From contig JAKSMW010000024.1 in NCBI GenBank assembly GCA_024400395.1, positions 1-32,958 of the forward strand: a stretch of 32,958 nt of DNA. Direction: 5' to 3'. Source of the DNA: Bacteroidales bacterium (GTDB taxonomy: Bacteria > Bacteroidota > Bacteroidia > Bacteroidales > F082). Shown one piece after another: positions 1-8,028 of the stretch; within the stretch, counting starts at the first letter, position 1, and every line of letters begins with the position of its first letter. The notes under the pieces were generated by a model, which was not told the origin of the DNA, made no database searches, and saw nothing but the letters and a program-made list of their open reading frames with translations. Position numbers and translations under genes: made by a program.

Positions 1-2
1 AT

Positions 3-746
3 GTCACGCTCTCGATTGCCTGTTCAAGGGTGACGATCAAAGACAAGGATGTCAAGATATTGGCAGTCAACAACATAAGCGACGACATCGAAGCCAACGA
101 AGTCGAGGCGTGGACACGGCTGATCCGCGTCCTAACACATGAAATAATGAACTCCATCTCGCCTGTAGCCTCGTTAAGTGAAACATTGTCAAAGTTTTAC
201 GGCAACGATAACGCCGAGCTGAAGGAAGGCCTCGATGTGATAAACAGGACCAGCCGCGGACTCATCGACTTCGTTGAATCATACCGCAGCATAACACGAA
301 TCAACAAGCCGATGAGGAAAGCTATTTCCTTCAAACAATTGATTAACAACATCCTGACACTTGAAAAAGAAGAATTTTCGGTCAACGACATCAGCGTTGA
401 GGTGACCGCCAACCGCGATGACATCATGCTTTACGTTGACGAAAGCCAAATTTCGCAGGTGATAATCAACGTCATCAAAAATGCGATTCAAGCTAATGCC
501 AACAAATTGAAAATCAGTGCGTTCATAGATAAAGACGAGGTCATCAGGATTGAGTTCGCCAACAACGGCGCACCGATTTCAAAGTCGATGTCGGAACAGA
601 TTTTCGTGCCGTTCTACACCACGAAGCCGTCGGGCAGCGGCATCGGGCTGAGCATCTCGAAAAAAATCATGCAGAACCACGACGGAGCCATACAGCTTCT
701 ACGGTCGAACGAGAAAGAGACGGTCTTCGTGGTTGTTTTCAGATAG
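3..746 (+). CDS. Sensor histidine kinase, C-terminal part (cut by window edge)
   Basis: The frame is open to the left edge, so the sensor and membrane regions lie outside the window; the GTG at 30 is inside the reading frame and is not taken as the start. Visible are an H-box with the phospho-acceptor histidine in HEIMNSISP, an N-box (NVIKNAIQAN), an F-box-like IFVPFYTTK and a glycine-rich G2 box (GSGIGLSISKKI). This is the complete DHp-like plus HATPase_c core of an NtrY-like two-component kinase: it autophosphorylates on His from ATP and passes the phosphate to a response regulator that is not visible here. The stop lies 12 bp from the end of the convergent transglutaminase gene. The family call is firm; the signal sensed is unknown. 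Confidence 0.9.
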   Translation, partial: VTLSIACSRVTIKDKDVKILAVNNISDDIEANEVEAWTRLIRVLTHEIMNSISPVASLSETLSKFYGNDNAELKEGLDVINRTSRGLIDFVESYRSITRINKPMRKAISFKQLINNILTLEKEEFSVNDISVEVTANRDDIMLYVDESQISQVIINVIKNAIQANANKLKISAFIDKDEVIRIEFANNGAPISKSMSEQIFVPFYTTKPSGSGIGLSISKKIMQNHDGAIQLLRSNEKETVFVVVFR

Positions 747-758
747 AAATCAAAAAAC

Positions 759-1787
759 TCACCGCGGTTCAGATACCGACATGATTCTGTGGTCGATGGA
801 AATGCCTTCCAAAGTGAGGTCAAAATGCCGTTTTGCAGGTGTTGACACAGATCCTTTTCCTGAACGAACCACATTCAATTCGGCTTCGGTGAAATCACCC
901 GCAGGATCCGCATCATATCTTCCACCTTCATAGCGGAGCATGGAATCCCAAGTCGAATCAAATATGACAATCCTGTTATCAGGATATGCAATGTTCCATG
1001 CGTGGTTGCTATCATTATTAAGAGAGGCCAGGTCCCACTCTCCAGAACTGTCAATTCCCAAAGCATAACCGCTTACCACATCGCAAGGTATCCTCAAAGA
1101 ACGCAGTAACGCCGCACAGAGATTGGCGTATCCCTCGCAAACCCCTTTCCTAAAATTTAACACTGATACGGCATCACAAATATAAATTCCTTTCCTGTAA
1201 GCATCAAAATCATAATAGATATGAGCAGCAACCCAGTCATGCACCGCGGCAACACGTTCATAATCAGTTTTGCAACTTTTCGTAATCTCATGCGCCAACA
1301 TGACTATTGCATTGTCATTCGACTGTATGGCTTCCGTTGAAGCCGTGATAAGATCCGGATAATAAGGCCTCTCAAGAAATTTTTTATTGTTTTGCAGAAC
1401 ATATTCATTCACAGCCAAAGTCTTTTTCCCATTCTTCACATCAATGTACAACCCTTTGTCAACATACGTGTTACCGCTGAATGAAAATTCGGAAAATTGC
1501 TTTCCCAGATAAAGCACGATTTTATACCGACCATCATTTACCATTTGCGGAAGATTGAAAAACACATTTCCGTCTTTGATATTTCCCCATTCGGTGTTTC
1601 CTCCGCCAATTGTTATTCCGGCTTGTTTGTAAACATCGTCAATACGTTGCACACTTATCACGCTGTCCATCAAAAAGAATATCGGAGACCCTTGATTTTT
1701 GTATGTCAACACAACATAATCATTCTGACATAAAGTCTGGAAGCACATGCAGATAAGGATAAATGCAAAATTAAATTTTCTTTTCAT
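759..1787 (-). CDS. Secreted transglutaminase-like (papain-fold) protein
   Basis: A 342-residue protein with an N-terminal hydrophobic signal segment (about residues 6-20, ending TLCQ), so probably exported to the periplasm or outer surface. The transglutaminase-like core spans about residues 175-285. The catalytic triad can be read as Cys217 in KGVCEGYA, His262 in NHAWN and Asp277 in FDSTWDS. Proteins of this superfamily are usually peptidases or amide-bond hydrolases rather than true crosslinking enzymes. The first 130 residues resemble no family I can name. The gene has its own promoter (1851-1881) and is monocistronic, converging on the kinase gene. The substrate cannot be inferred. Confidence 0.85.
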   Translation of the reverse strand: MKRKFNFAFILICMCFQTLCQNDYVVLTYKNQGSPIFFLMDSVISVQRIDDVYKQAGITIGGGNTEWGNIKDGNVFFNLPQMVNDGRYKIVLYLGKQFSEFSFSGNTYVDKGLYIDVKNGKKTLAVNEYVLQNNKKFLERPYYPDLITASTEAIQSNDNAIVMLAHEITKSCKTDYERVAAVHDWVAAHIYYDFDAYRKGIYICDAVSVLNFRKGVCEGYANLCAALLRSLRIPCDVVSGYALGIDSSGEWDLASLNNDSNHAWNIAYPDNRIVIFDSTWDSMLRYEGGRYDADPAGDFTEAELNVVRSGKGSVSTPAKRHFDLTLEGISIDHRIMSVSEPR

Positions 1788-1850
1788 ATATTTTTATTTT
1801 TAGTTTCAACTTCTGAGATTTACACATTAATTTTTGTTAGATTCCCGCCG

Positions 1851-1881
1851 CAAAAATACAATTTTCATCTACAAGAACAAA
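1851..1881 (-). promoter_or_regulatory. Bacteroidota-type promoter of the transglutaminase-like gene
   Basis: On the minus strand, TTTG (1881-1878) is followed by 19 nt and then TATTTTTG (1858-1851), an ideal -33/-7 match to the Bacteroidota primary sigma consensus TTTG-N19-TAnnTTTG. The start codon lies about 64 bp downstream. It is the best-formed promoter in the window. Confidence 0.75.
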
Positions 1882-1984
1882 TATATTTTTACATATTGTG
1901 CGATACAAGAAAATTGATTTTTTGGAATTTGAATAAAAAGATGCCCTGTCAAACTTCTGTCTTCTGGTATAAAATAATCTATTT

Positions 1985-4900
1985 TCACAGCCCGAAATAT
2001 CTCTCGAAGAACGTCTTGATTTTCTCAATGACAGTCTTTTTCTTCTCATGTCTGTCGCCTCCGCCGAATCTCGACATTGGCGGAAGTATCTTGTCAATTT
2101 CCGTTCCCGTGGTCCTGACCTGTCCGTCCCTGAAGCTGCTCTCGATGAACTTCTCTGTCTCATCTGGTTTCAGGTTCTCACTCTCAATGAGTGTCTTCAG
2201 GTCTTCCGCCTTCTGTTTCTGCACAAAGTCTCTCCAGCTCCGCTCCACATCTGTATCTGCGTTGACGCTGCTGACGAAACTCTCGATGAGCTCCTTCTTG
2301 CTTCTCAACTGTATGCTCGAACCGATGGCTTTCGTGATATTGACCAATATCTCCTTGTTCGCACAATTGGAGTCGTGATAATTCTGAACCAAAAGAAGAA
2401 TGTAGTCAATGTTGATTTCAACCTGCCTGATCAGTTCCGTCTCAAACACAAGGTCATCATTGATGTTCTCCTTGTCTCCGGGCTTTCTCTTTCTCCATTT
2501 CTCCTGAAGGTCAAGGTAGTTGCTCTGGTAATCCTGCAACTGCCTGTCTGAAAGTATCTCTTTTCCTTCAAACTGGTCAAAGGTTGAGAGTATGTTTATC
2601 GATTTGAGAAGGCTCCCGTAAAGCCCGATGAACCGCTTCTCGGCATCTTCTCCCAATATCGGTTCTCCCTCCGGGAACTCTTCCTGCAACTGCTCCACAA
2701 GTTCCTTGTAGCCATAGCAGTGCTTGCCGTTCTCGGCGTCGTATCCGTTGTAATATGACCAGAAGTCTTTGAGCATGACAATGCTGTTTGCATCCTTGTC
2801 GCCAAAAAGTGCAATCGCGTCATCTGTTTCCTGTTGCAAATCCCTGAAACAGACAATGTTGCCAAATGTCTTTACGGAGTTCAAGATTCTGTTCGTTCTT
2901 GAAAACGCCTGAATCAGTCCGTGCTGTTTCAGGTTTTTATCCACAAACAATGTGTTCAGGGTTGTCGCATCAAAACCTGTCAGGAACATATTCACAACTA
3001 TCAACACATCGACCTGACGGTTCTTCATTCTCAAAGACAAATCCTTGTAATAGTTCTGAAACCTATCGTTCGACGTGTCGTAATTCGTGGCGAACATATT
3101 GTTGTAGTCCTTTATCGCGCCTTCAAGGAAATCTCTCGACTGCTGGTCAAGCTGTGTGGTGCTTTCAGGGTTTTCTTCTTCCAGAATGCCATCGATTTCC
3201 TCCTCATTTGCGCCATAGCTGTATATTGTAGCAATCTTCAGCCTCTGTGATTCCGGAACATTCTCCTGCTGTTTCTTGAACTCATTGTAATATGCCTTTG
3301 CCATCGGGATGGAAGCCACGGCGAACATTGCGTTGAAGCCGTTCAGTTTCTGTTCGGTCTTGTGTTCGGAGACCTGCTGTCCCTTCTTTGCGCTTGCCAC
3401 CTTGTGTATGTCATCAAGCACCTTGAAAGAGTAGAAGGAGCTTCTCTTGGTTTTCTGGTCGAAATGGTCGAGGATGTATTTCACCACCTGTGAGATTCTC
3501 TCCGGCGACGCCATTGCCTTCTCCCTGTCAATGGCCGAAATCTGTTTGTCCAATATGCCATCTTTCTCCTTGATGGTATTGACGTAATCAATCCTGAACG
3601 GAAGGACATTCTCGTCGTTGATTGCATCAACGATGGTGTAGGTGTGGAGCTTGTCGCCAAAAGCCTGCTGGGTGGTCTTTAAATTGAGATTTCCGCCTGT
3701 GCCTGCATTCTGTGCAAAGATAGGAGTGCCTGTGAATCCAAAGAGATGGTATTTCTTGAAGTTCCTGGTGATGGCCGTGTGCATCTCGCCGAAGTTGCTT
3801 CTGTGACATTCATCAAAGATTATCACGACCCGCTGTTGGAAGACAGGATGGTTCTTGTTCTTGGCGACAAAGATCGAGAGTTTCTGTATTGTGGTGACGA
3901 TGATACGATAGTCGTGATAGCCGCCGTTCTTGTCCTTGTTCTCCAACTGCCTTTGCAGCACTGCCGTTGATGAGTTTCCATCCGCCGCTCCTTCCTCAAA
4001 CCTGTTGTATTCCTTCATTGTCTGGTAGTCCAAGTCCTTTCTGTCCACGACGAACAGAACCTTGTCGATGTACGGGAGCCTCGACGCCAACTGCGCTGTC
4101 TTGAATGAAGTGAGCGTCTTTCCCGAACCCGTGGTGTGCCAGATGTAGCCGCCACCTTGGATGCTGCCATATTGTCTGTAGTTGTTCGCCACGTTGATTC
4201 TCTGGATAATCCTCTCTGTGGCTGCAATCTGGTAAGGCCTCATCACCATCAGCATCTTCTCGCTTGTGAAGACGCAATATTTTGTGAGGATGTTCAGTAG
4301 CGTATGTTTCGAGAAAAATGTCTTGGTGAAATCCAAAAGGTCTGTGATGACCTTGTTGTTGCTGTCGGCCCAGAATGACGAGAACTCAAAGGAGTTGCTG
4401 GTCTTCTTCGACTTGTTCCTTCCGCCGGTTTCCTGTTCTTTCAGGTGGTTTGACCTTGTGGTGTTGGAGTAATATTTGGTGTTTGTGCCATTGGAGATGA
4501 CAAATATCTGCACATATTCATAAAGGCCACACCCGGCCCAGAAGCTGTCCCTCTGGTATCTGTTAATCTGATTGAAAGCCTCTTTGAGCTGGACTCCTCT
4601 TCTTTTGAGTTCCACATGAACAAGCGGGAGGCCGTTGACAAGGATGGTGACATCGTATCGGGTGTCGTGGTTTCCGGCCTTCTCCTCATACTGGTTGATG
4701 ACCTGCACGAAGTTGTTGTGGATGTTGTTCTTGTCGATAAGATAAATGTTCTGGCTCTCTCCCGTTTCCCTTTTGAGGACTTGGATGTAGTCTTCCTGTA
4801 TCTTGGCTGTCTTGGCGGCGATGTCGTCATTCTTGTTGGCGATGCAGGTGTTGAAGAACTGCTCCCATTCATTGTCGGTGAAATGGTATGAGTTGAGTTT

Positions 4901-5104
4901 CTCCAACTGTGTCCGCAGGTTGGAAACGAGGTCGGTTTCAGTGTGGATATTCAGATATTCATAACCTTGTTCTTGGAGAAGATGAATGAACTCCTTTTCA
5001 AGTTCAGCCTCGCTCTGATATGCGTCAGAAGTGCTTGCTGCGTGTTCGTATTCAGAAACCACCGTATATTCCTGACTTTCAGCTATGATATTGTATTGTG
5101 ACAT
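1985..5104 (-). CDS. hsdR: Type I restriction enzyme, motor and nuclease subunit HsdR
   Basis: A 1039-residue restriction and DNA-translocation subunit. The PD-(D/E)XK nuclease site is Asp151, Glu165 and Lys167 (LVHVELK), the same numbering as in EcoR124I HsdR, whose length (about 1038) also matches; this supports a type IC enzyme. A superfamily 2 helicase motor follows, with Walker A at about residues 323-330 (HTTGSGKT), a DECH box near residue 410 (IIFDECHRS) and a later SRTNR arginine motif. The C-terminal region should dock onto HsdM/HsdS. The frame is intact. Its start overlaps the end of the ATPase gene by 22 bp, so translation is probably coupled to that gene rather than to hsdS, which is separated from it by two inserted modules. 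Confidence 0.96.
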   Translation of the reverse strand: MSQYNIIAESQEYTVVSEYEHAASTSDAYQSEAELEKEFIHLLQEQGYEYLNIHTETDLVSNLRTQLEKLNSYHFTDNEWEQFFNTCIANKNDDIAAKTAKIQEDYIQVLKRETGESQNIYLIDKNNIHNNFVQVINQYEEKAGNHDTRYDVTILVNGLPLVHVELKRRGVQLKEAFNQINRYQRDSFWAGCGLYEYVQIFVISNGTNTKYYSNTTRSNHLKEQETGGRNKSKKTSNSFEFSSFWADSNNKVITDLLDFTKTFFSKHTLLNILTKYCVFTSEKMLMVMRPYQIAATERIIQRINVANNYRQYGSIQGGGYIWHTTGSGKTLTSFKTAQLASRLPYIDKVLFVVDRKDLDYQTMKEYNRFEEGAADGNSSTAVLQRQLENKDKNGGYHDYRIIVTTIQKLSIFVAKNKNHPVFQQRVVIIFDECHRSNFGEMHTAITRNFKKYHLFGFTGTPIFAQNAGTGGNLNLKTTQQAFGDKLHTYTIVDAINDENVLPFRIDYVNTIKEKDGILDKQISAIDREKAMASPERISQVVKYILDHFDQKTKRSSFYSFKVLDDIHKVASAKKGQQVSEHKTEQKLNGFNAMFAVASIPMAKAYYNEFKKQQENVPESQRLKIATIYSYGANEEEIDGILEEENPESTTQLDQQSRDFLEGAIKDYNNMFATNYDTSNDRFQNYYKDLSLRMKNRQVDVLIVVNMFLTGFDATTLNTLFVDKNLKQHGLIQAFSRTNRILNSVKTFGNIVCFRDLQQETDDAIALFGDKDANSIVMLKDFWSYYNGYDAENGKHCYGYKELVEQLQEEFPEGEPILGEDAEKRFIGLYGSLLKSINILSTFDQFEGKEILSDRQLQDYQSNYLDLQEKWRKRKPGDKENINDDLVFETELIRQVEINIDYILLLVQNYHDSNCANKEILVNITKAIGSSIQLRSKKELIESFVSSVNADTDVERSWRDFVQKQKAEDLKTLIESENLKPDETEKFIESSFRDGQVRTTGTEIDKILPPMSRFGGGDRHEKKKTVIEKIKTFFERYFGL

Positions 5105-6426
5105 TTCAAAAAACGTTTTAAGAGGAATGCTAAGAAATACGGGAATGTATAAAACTTCCCGTTGAAGCCTATATTCTTGTTGGCAAATTTGATTCCATAC
5201 ATTATATCCGAATATTTCTCATCGTCAATTACTTTGTTAAGTGAGGCCGTGGCTCCATCCTGTGCCTTGACTTCAATGGGTATAAGGCTATCTGTATCTC
5301 TCACAAAGAAGTCTATCTCCACCGTAGATTTCTCATTTCTGTAAAAGAACAGAGAATATCCTTGTTTCACGAGCATTTCTGCCACAATATTTTCGTAGAT
5401 GGCTCCCTTGTATGTATTGAAATTCTTGTTTTCGCGCAAATCTCGCTGGGCTTCCTCATCCAACGAAGCAATAAGCAGTCCCGTGTCGTGATAGTACACC
5501 TTGAAGTTGTTGTAGATGTAATTCCCTTTAAGAGGCAAGGAGAGTTCTCCCATGCAGTAGCAGATGTTTACCACGCCAGCGTCGTCTAACCAGTCCACGG
5601 TCCCAACATACTCTCTGTTTCTTGCACCATTGGCAATCTTTGATATCTGGAATTTCTTGTTCGGCTGTCCGAGAAACACAGGGATGTGATTATACACGGC
5701 ACGCACCTTGGCCTTGTCTAATCCCACGGCATATTTTGTGATGTCCTCATCATAATCTCTCAGCAGTTGCCGCTGCATCTTCAAAACATTAGCGAAGGTG
5801 TTGTTCTCAAGATATTTCTTCACTATGGCGGGCATTCCGCCGACAACGATGTAATCTTTGAATGCCGCCGACATCACCTCCATCTCCGTCTTGGAGAGTT
5901 GTTCCACACGCAGCATTTTTTCAAACAGTCCATCTATTTGTTCTTCAAGAAATCCCTTTGCCCAGAGGAACTCTTCAAAATCCATGGATTTCATATCGAA
6001 ATCTTCCTTGTAGCCGACACTGTTTGACTCTATTTCATTATAACTGATTCCCATCAGCGAGCCGGAGCATATCACGTCGTATCTGCCATCAATGTAGAAC
6101 GACTTCAAGCAAGTGGCCACTGCCGGCTGTTGTTGGATCTCGTCGAAAAAAAACAGTGTATCGTCAGGAACGAACCGGAACGAAGGATTCAGGAACGACA
6201 GGTTTTTGAGTATGCTGTCAACCTCATATCCATCGTCGAATATTGAAGCATATTGAGGTTGAAGGGCAAAGTTCACCTCTATCACATTGGCGTAGTTGTT
6301 TTTAGCAAATTTACCGACGGAGAACGTCTTGCCAATCTGCCGTGCACCTTTCACGATGAGTGGCTTGTGATCGTCCCGTGCTTTCCAATCCGTCAGGAAA
6401 CCGTCTATCTTTCTTTTTATTTCCAT
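5083..6426 (-). CDS. AAA ATPase with DUF4143 domain (PD-(D/E)XK-like C-terminus)
   Basis: A 447-residue protein of the AAA_14/DUF4143 family, common in Bacteroidota but of unsettled function. Walker A is GARQIGKT (about residues 27-34) and Walker B is the hydrophobic stretch ending FFFDEIQQ (about residue 97). The DUF4143 part has a nuclease-like signature near residue 375-395: Asp in EIDFFVRD followed by Glu/Lys in IPIEVKAQ. The C-terminus overlaps the hsdR start by 22 bp and the promoter lies within an array of 13-mers (6443-6519), so the ATPase is tightly built into the restriction locus. An accessory defence role is inferred from position only; many homologues are solitary. Confidence 0.9.
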   Translation of the reverse strand: MEIKRKIDGFLTDWKARDDHKPLIVKGARQIGKTFSVGKFAKNNYANVIEVNFALQPQYASIFDDGYEVDSILKNLSFLNPSFRFVPDDTLFFFDEIQQQPAVATCLKSFYIDGRYDVICSGSLMGISYNEIESNSVGYKEDFDMKSMDFEEFLWAKGFLEEQIDGLFEKMLRVEQLSKTEMEVMSAAFKDYIVVGGMPAIVKKYLENNTFANVLKMQRQLLRDYDEDITKYAVGLDKAKVRAVYNHIPVFLGQPNKKFQISKIANGARNREYVGTVDWLDDAGVVNICYCMGELSLPLKGNYIYNNFKVYYHDTGLLIASLDEEAQRDLRENKNFNTYKGAIYENIVAEMLVKQGYSLFFYRNEKSTVEIDFFVRDTDSLIPIEVKAQDGATASLNKVIDDEKYSDIMYGIKFANKNIGFNGKFYTFPYFLAFLLKRFLKCHNTIS

Positions 6427-6442
6427 GTGCCGCTATTTTTCT

Positions 6443-6528
6443 TTCACAAAATTCCGGCGCAAAAATACTAAAAAATCACAAAATTCCAGCTAAAAAACAC
6501 CAAAAAATCACAAAATTCCTTTATGATT
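6443..6528. repeat. Left array of 13-mers at 32-bp period, overlapping the ATPase promoter
   Basis: ATCACAAAATTCC occurs at 6475 and 6507, with a one-mismatch copy (TTCACAAAATTCC) at 6443; unit starts are exactly 32 bp apart. A minus-strand -7 element TATTTTTG (6467-6460) sits in the spacer between the first two units, 33 bp before the ATPase ATG, so this is the likely ATPase promoter with built-in binding sites. Positions 6475-6519 (45 bp) recur exactly at 7943-7987, and 6507-6528 (22 bp) recurs exactly at 8007-8028. The period of about three helical turns would place bound proteins on one face of the DNA. Confidence 0.85.
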
Positions 6529-6540
6529 GACTCATTATGA

Positions 6541-7248
6541 TTATTGTGTTGCAATTTGTGGGAAAGCGGAAAACAGTTCCAAAGCGGAGGCCGTCTCAAC
6601 TATCAGTTTGTTTTTGATGAAACTTTTGGTGTGAGCATCGTCAACGACCTCACCCAATCCTTGCATCAGCAACTTCGGACTCGTTTCCTTGATACGTTCA
6701 GCACACCATGCTGCGTATTCCGCAACCGACCTCCCCGTCCGGCTCCTGACAATGTTCTCATTGATGTCTGTATGCTTCTGCAAAAAGAACCAGACATCAA
6801 ATACATCACGGGGCGACAGCCTCTCTCCAAAGGCACACAATTTATGAGCGAACATGTCCGGCAATGTCATCACGCGGATGTCTGTTCCCGCAAGATTAAG
6901 TAATTCATAGTGGTTGTCGTAGATGCGGTTGGAAATTTCCACCTTGAGCATTCTCTCTCCCTTACCATAATCCAGTACAAGCACCGGACCGAAATGTTTC
7001 ATCGCCTCATCATCTATTGTTCCAAATTTCGTGAGTATCGCCCTGATCTTATTGTAAACAAGATCCTCCTTCGATAAATCAAGAAGATTGAAGTCGAGAT
7101 CGGTGGAAAAACGAGGCAATCCATGGAAAAACATCAACGAAGTTCCACCCTTGAAAGCCAAGATGTTGCACAAATCCTTGTCTTTGAATATCAATCCAAG
7201 AATTTGAGCCATATATAGTTTGTGTTTCTGTTTGTTCATGCTTGTCAC
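6541..7248 (-). CDS. abiEii: AbiEii-family nucleotidyltransferase toxin
   Basis: A 235-residue protein with the nucleotidyltransferase-fold motifs of AbiEii: FKGGTSLMF then FSTDLDFNL (the metal-binding DLD pair), KVEIS at mid-protein and the later HKLCAFGERLSPRDVFDV block. AbiEii toxins act as the abortive-infection partner of AbiEi and transfer nucleotides to RNA targets in characterised members. The frame is intact with the motifs present, so it is probably active. The start is either GTG at 7248, overlapping the abiEi stop in a GTGA, or ATG at 7239; the overlap favours translational coupling to abiEi. It ends 13 bp before the left repeat array. Confidence 0.88.
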   Translation of the reverse strand: MTSMNKQKHKLYMAQILGLIFKDKDLCNILAFKGGTSLMFFHGLPRFSTDLDFNLLDLSKEDLVYNKIRAILTKFGTIDDEAMKHFGPVLVLDYGKGERMLKVEISNRIYDNHYELLNLAGTDIRVMTLPDMFAHKLCAFGERLSPRDVFDVWFFLQKHTDINENIVRSRTGRSVAEYAAWCAERIKETSPKLLMQGLGEVVDDAHTKSFIKNKLIVETASALELFSAFPQIATQ

Positions 7249-7823
7249 ACTTTGAGGTTCAATAGTTCTGACACTCTTTTCTCCAGAACACGTGAGTTAT
7301 ATAGCGGAAGGAGTTCTTTTATCCGCAACTTGTCGAGAGGACGCAGATTGTCAAAGTAGCAACTCCCGGCGCTCAAATACACCATATCGAGGAATGCCCT
7401 CTCTGGTGTTGCCATGCATACATTGTCATTCTGGTTTATTCCCTCCATTCCGATCCACAACTCTGGTTTAATGATGCGATAGCGGTACGACCTGCCATCA
7501 ATCTCCACCTCTCGGTTCAGATAGCTCACACAAGTGACAGTTTCGTCAAACTGAAACACGACGCCAGCCCGTTGCAAGACATATTCCAAAGATATATAGG
7601 CTGGACGAAACATACCGCAAGCCATTTCTTTCTCATCATACACCAACTTGGCATATAATCCCTTGCGCGGGTTGCATATTTTACCAGACTTTGAATAGTA
7701 GTGCAGAGATTTCGTCAGTTTCGTGCTGTCTTCACAACCCGTCAACATCATCATTGACTGAATGGTAAAGACTGTGCGACTGCTTTTCAAGATAGTTTCC
7801 AATATATTATTTTGAGAACCCAT
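7245..7823 (-). CDS. abiEi: AbiEi-like winged-helix antitoxin and autorepressor
   Basis: About 192 residues from the ATG at 7823. The N-terminal 60 residues look like a winged helix (ILETILKSSRTVFTIQ through NPRKGLYAK); the C-terminal domain carries the AbiEi-type ATPERAFLDM segment. AbiEi antitoxins neutralise AbiEii and repress their own promoter. An upstream in-frame start at 7913 is rejected: the extra 30 residues are encoded by the 33-bp operator repeats and would lie upstream of the predicted -7 element. The gene overlaps abiEii by a few bases. The family is assigned from partner and layout as much as from motifs. Confidence 0.82.
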   Translation of the reverse strand: MGSQNNILETILKSSRTVFTIQSMMMLTGCEDSTKLTKSLHYYSKSGKICNPRKGLYAKLVYDEKEMACGMFRPAYISLEYVLQRAGVVFQFDETVTCVSYLNREVEIDGRSYRYRIIKPELWIGMEGINQNDNVCMATPERAFLDMVYLSAGSCYFDNLRPLDKLRIKELLPLYNSRVLEKRVSELLNLKV

Positions 7824-7851
7824 AATACAAATTTTTCGTATTTTCAGTTTG

Positions 7852-7942
7852 CAAAAATAAACATTTTTTCGATGATTCAAACTGCAAAATATTACATTTT
7901 TTCGATGATTCAAATCATGAAAACCTACACTTTTTCGATGAT
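7852..7942 (-). promoter_or_regulatory. abiE promoter embedded in three 33-bp-period repeats (probable operator)
   Basis: Minus-strand TTTG (7881-7878), 18 nt and TATTTTTG (7859-7852) form a good core promoter about 30 bp before the abiEi ATG. A 21-bp sequence containing TTTTTTCGATGATTCAAA occurs perfectly at 7861-7881 and 7894-7914, and a partial copy (15 of 16) starts at 7927; unit starts are 33 bp apart. The first copy covers the -33 box and spacer, so a bound protein would block RNA polymerase. AbiEi is the natural candidate; characterised AbiEi operators are inverted repeats, so direct repeats would be a variation. Confidence 0.7.
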
Positions 7943-8028
7943 ATCACAAAATTCCAGCTAAAAAACACCAAAAAATCACAAAATTCCAATATTTTCAGCG
8001 CGATTTATCACAAAATTCCTTTATGATT
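7943..8028. repeat. Right array of 13-mers at 32-bp period, overlapping the hsdS stop
   Basis: ATCACAAAATTCC occurs perfectly at 7943, 7975 and 8007, exactly 32 bp apart with 19-bp spacers. The first spacer is identical to one in the left array; the second (7988-8006) is unique. The last unit runs into the hsdS stop codon (8021-8023). Together with 6443-6528 it brackets the abiE pair, with 45 bp and 22 bp of perfect identity. Confidence 0.85.

Noticed and set aside
7824-7913. N-terminal extension of abiEi
   Set aside because: It is encoded by the 33-bp operator repeats and contains the predicted -7 element; the ATG at 7823 gives a normal AbiEi-like start.
7988-8006. Possible attachment site of a site-specific recombinase at the abiE border
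   Set aside because: No recombinase gene is present and flanking identity is long and made of repeat units, which fits homologous recombination better.
6443-8028. Regular 32-33-bp period resembling a CRISPR array
   Set aside because: Conserved units are only 13 or 21 bp, two spacers are identical to each other, there are at most three units per cluster and no cas genes are present.
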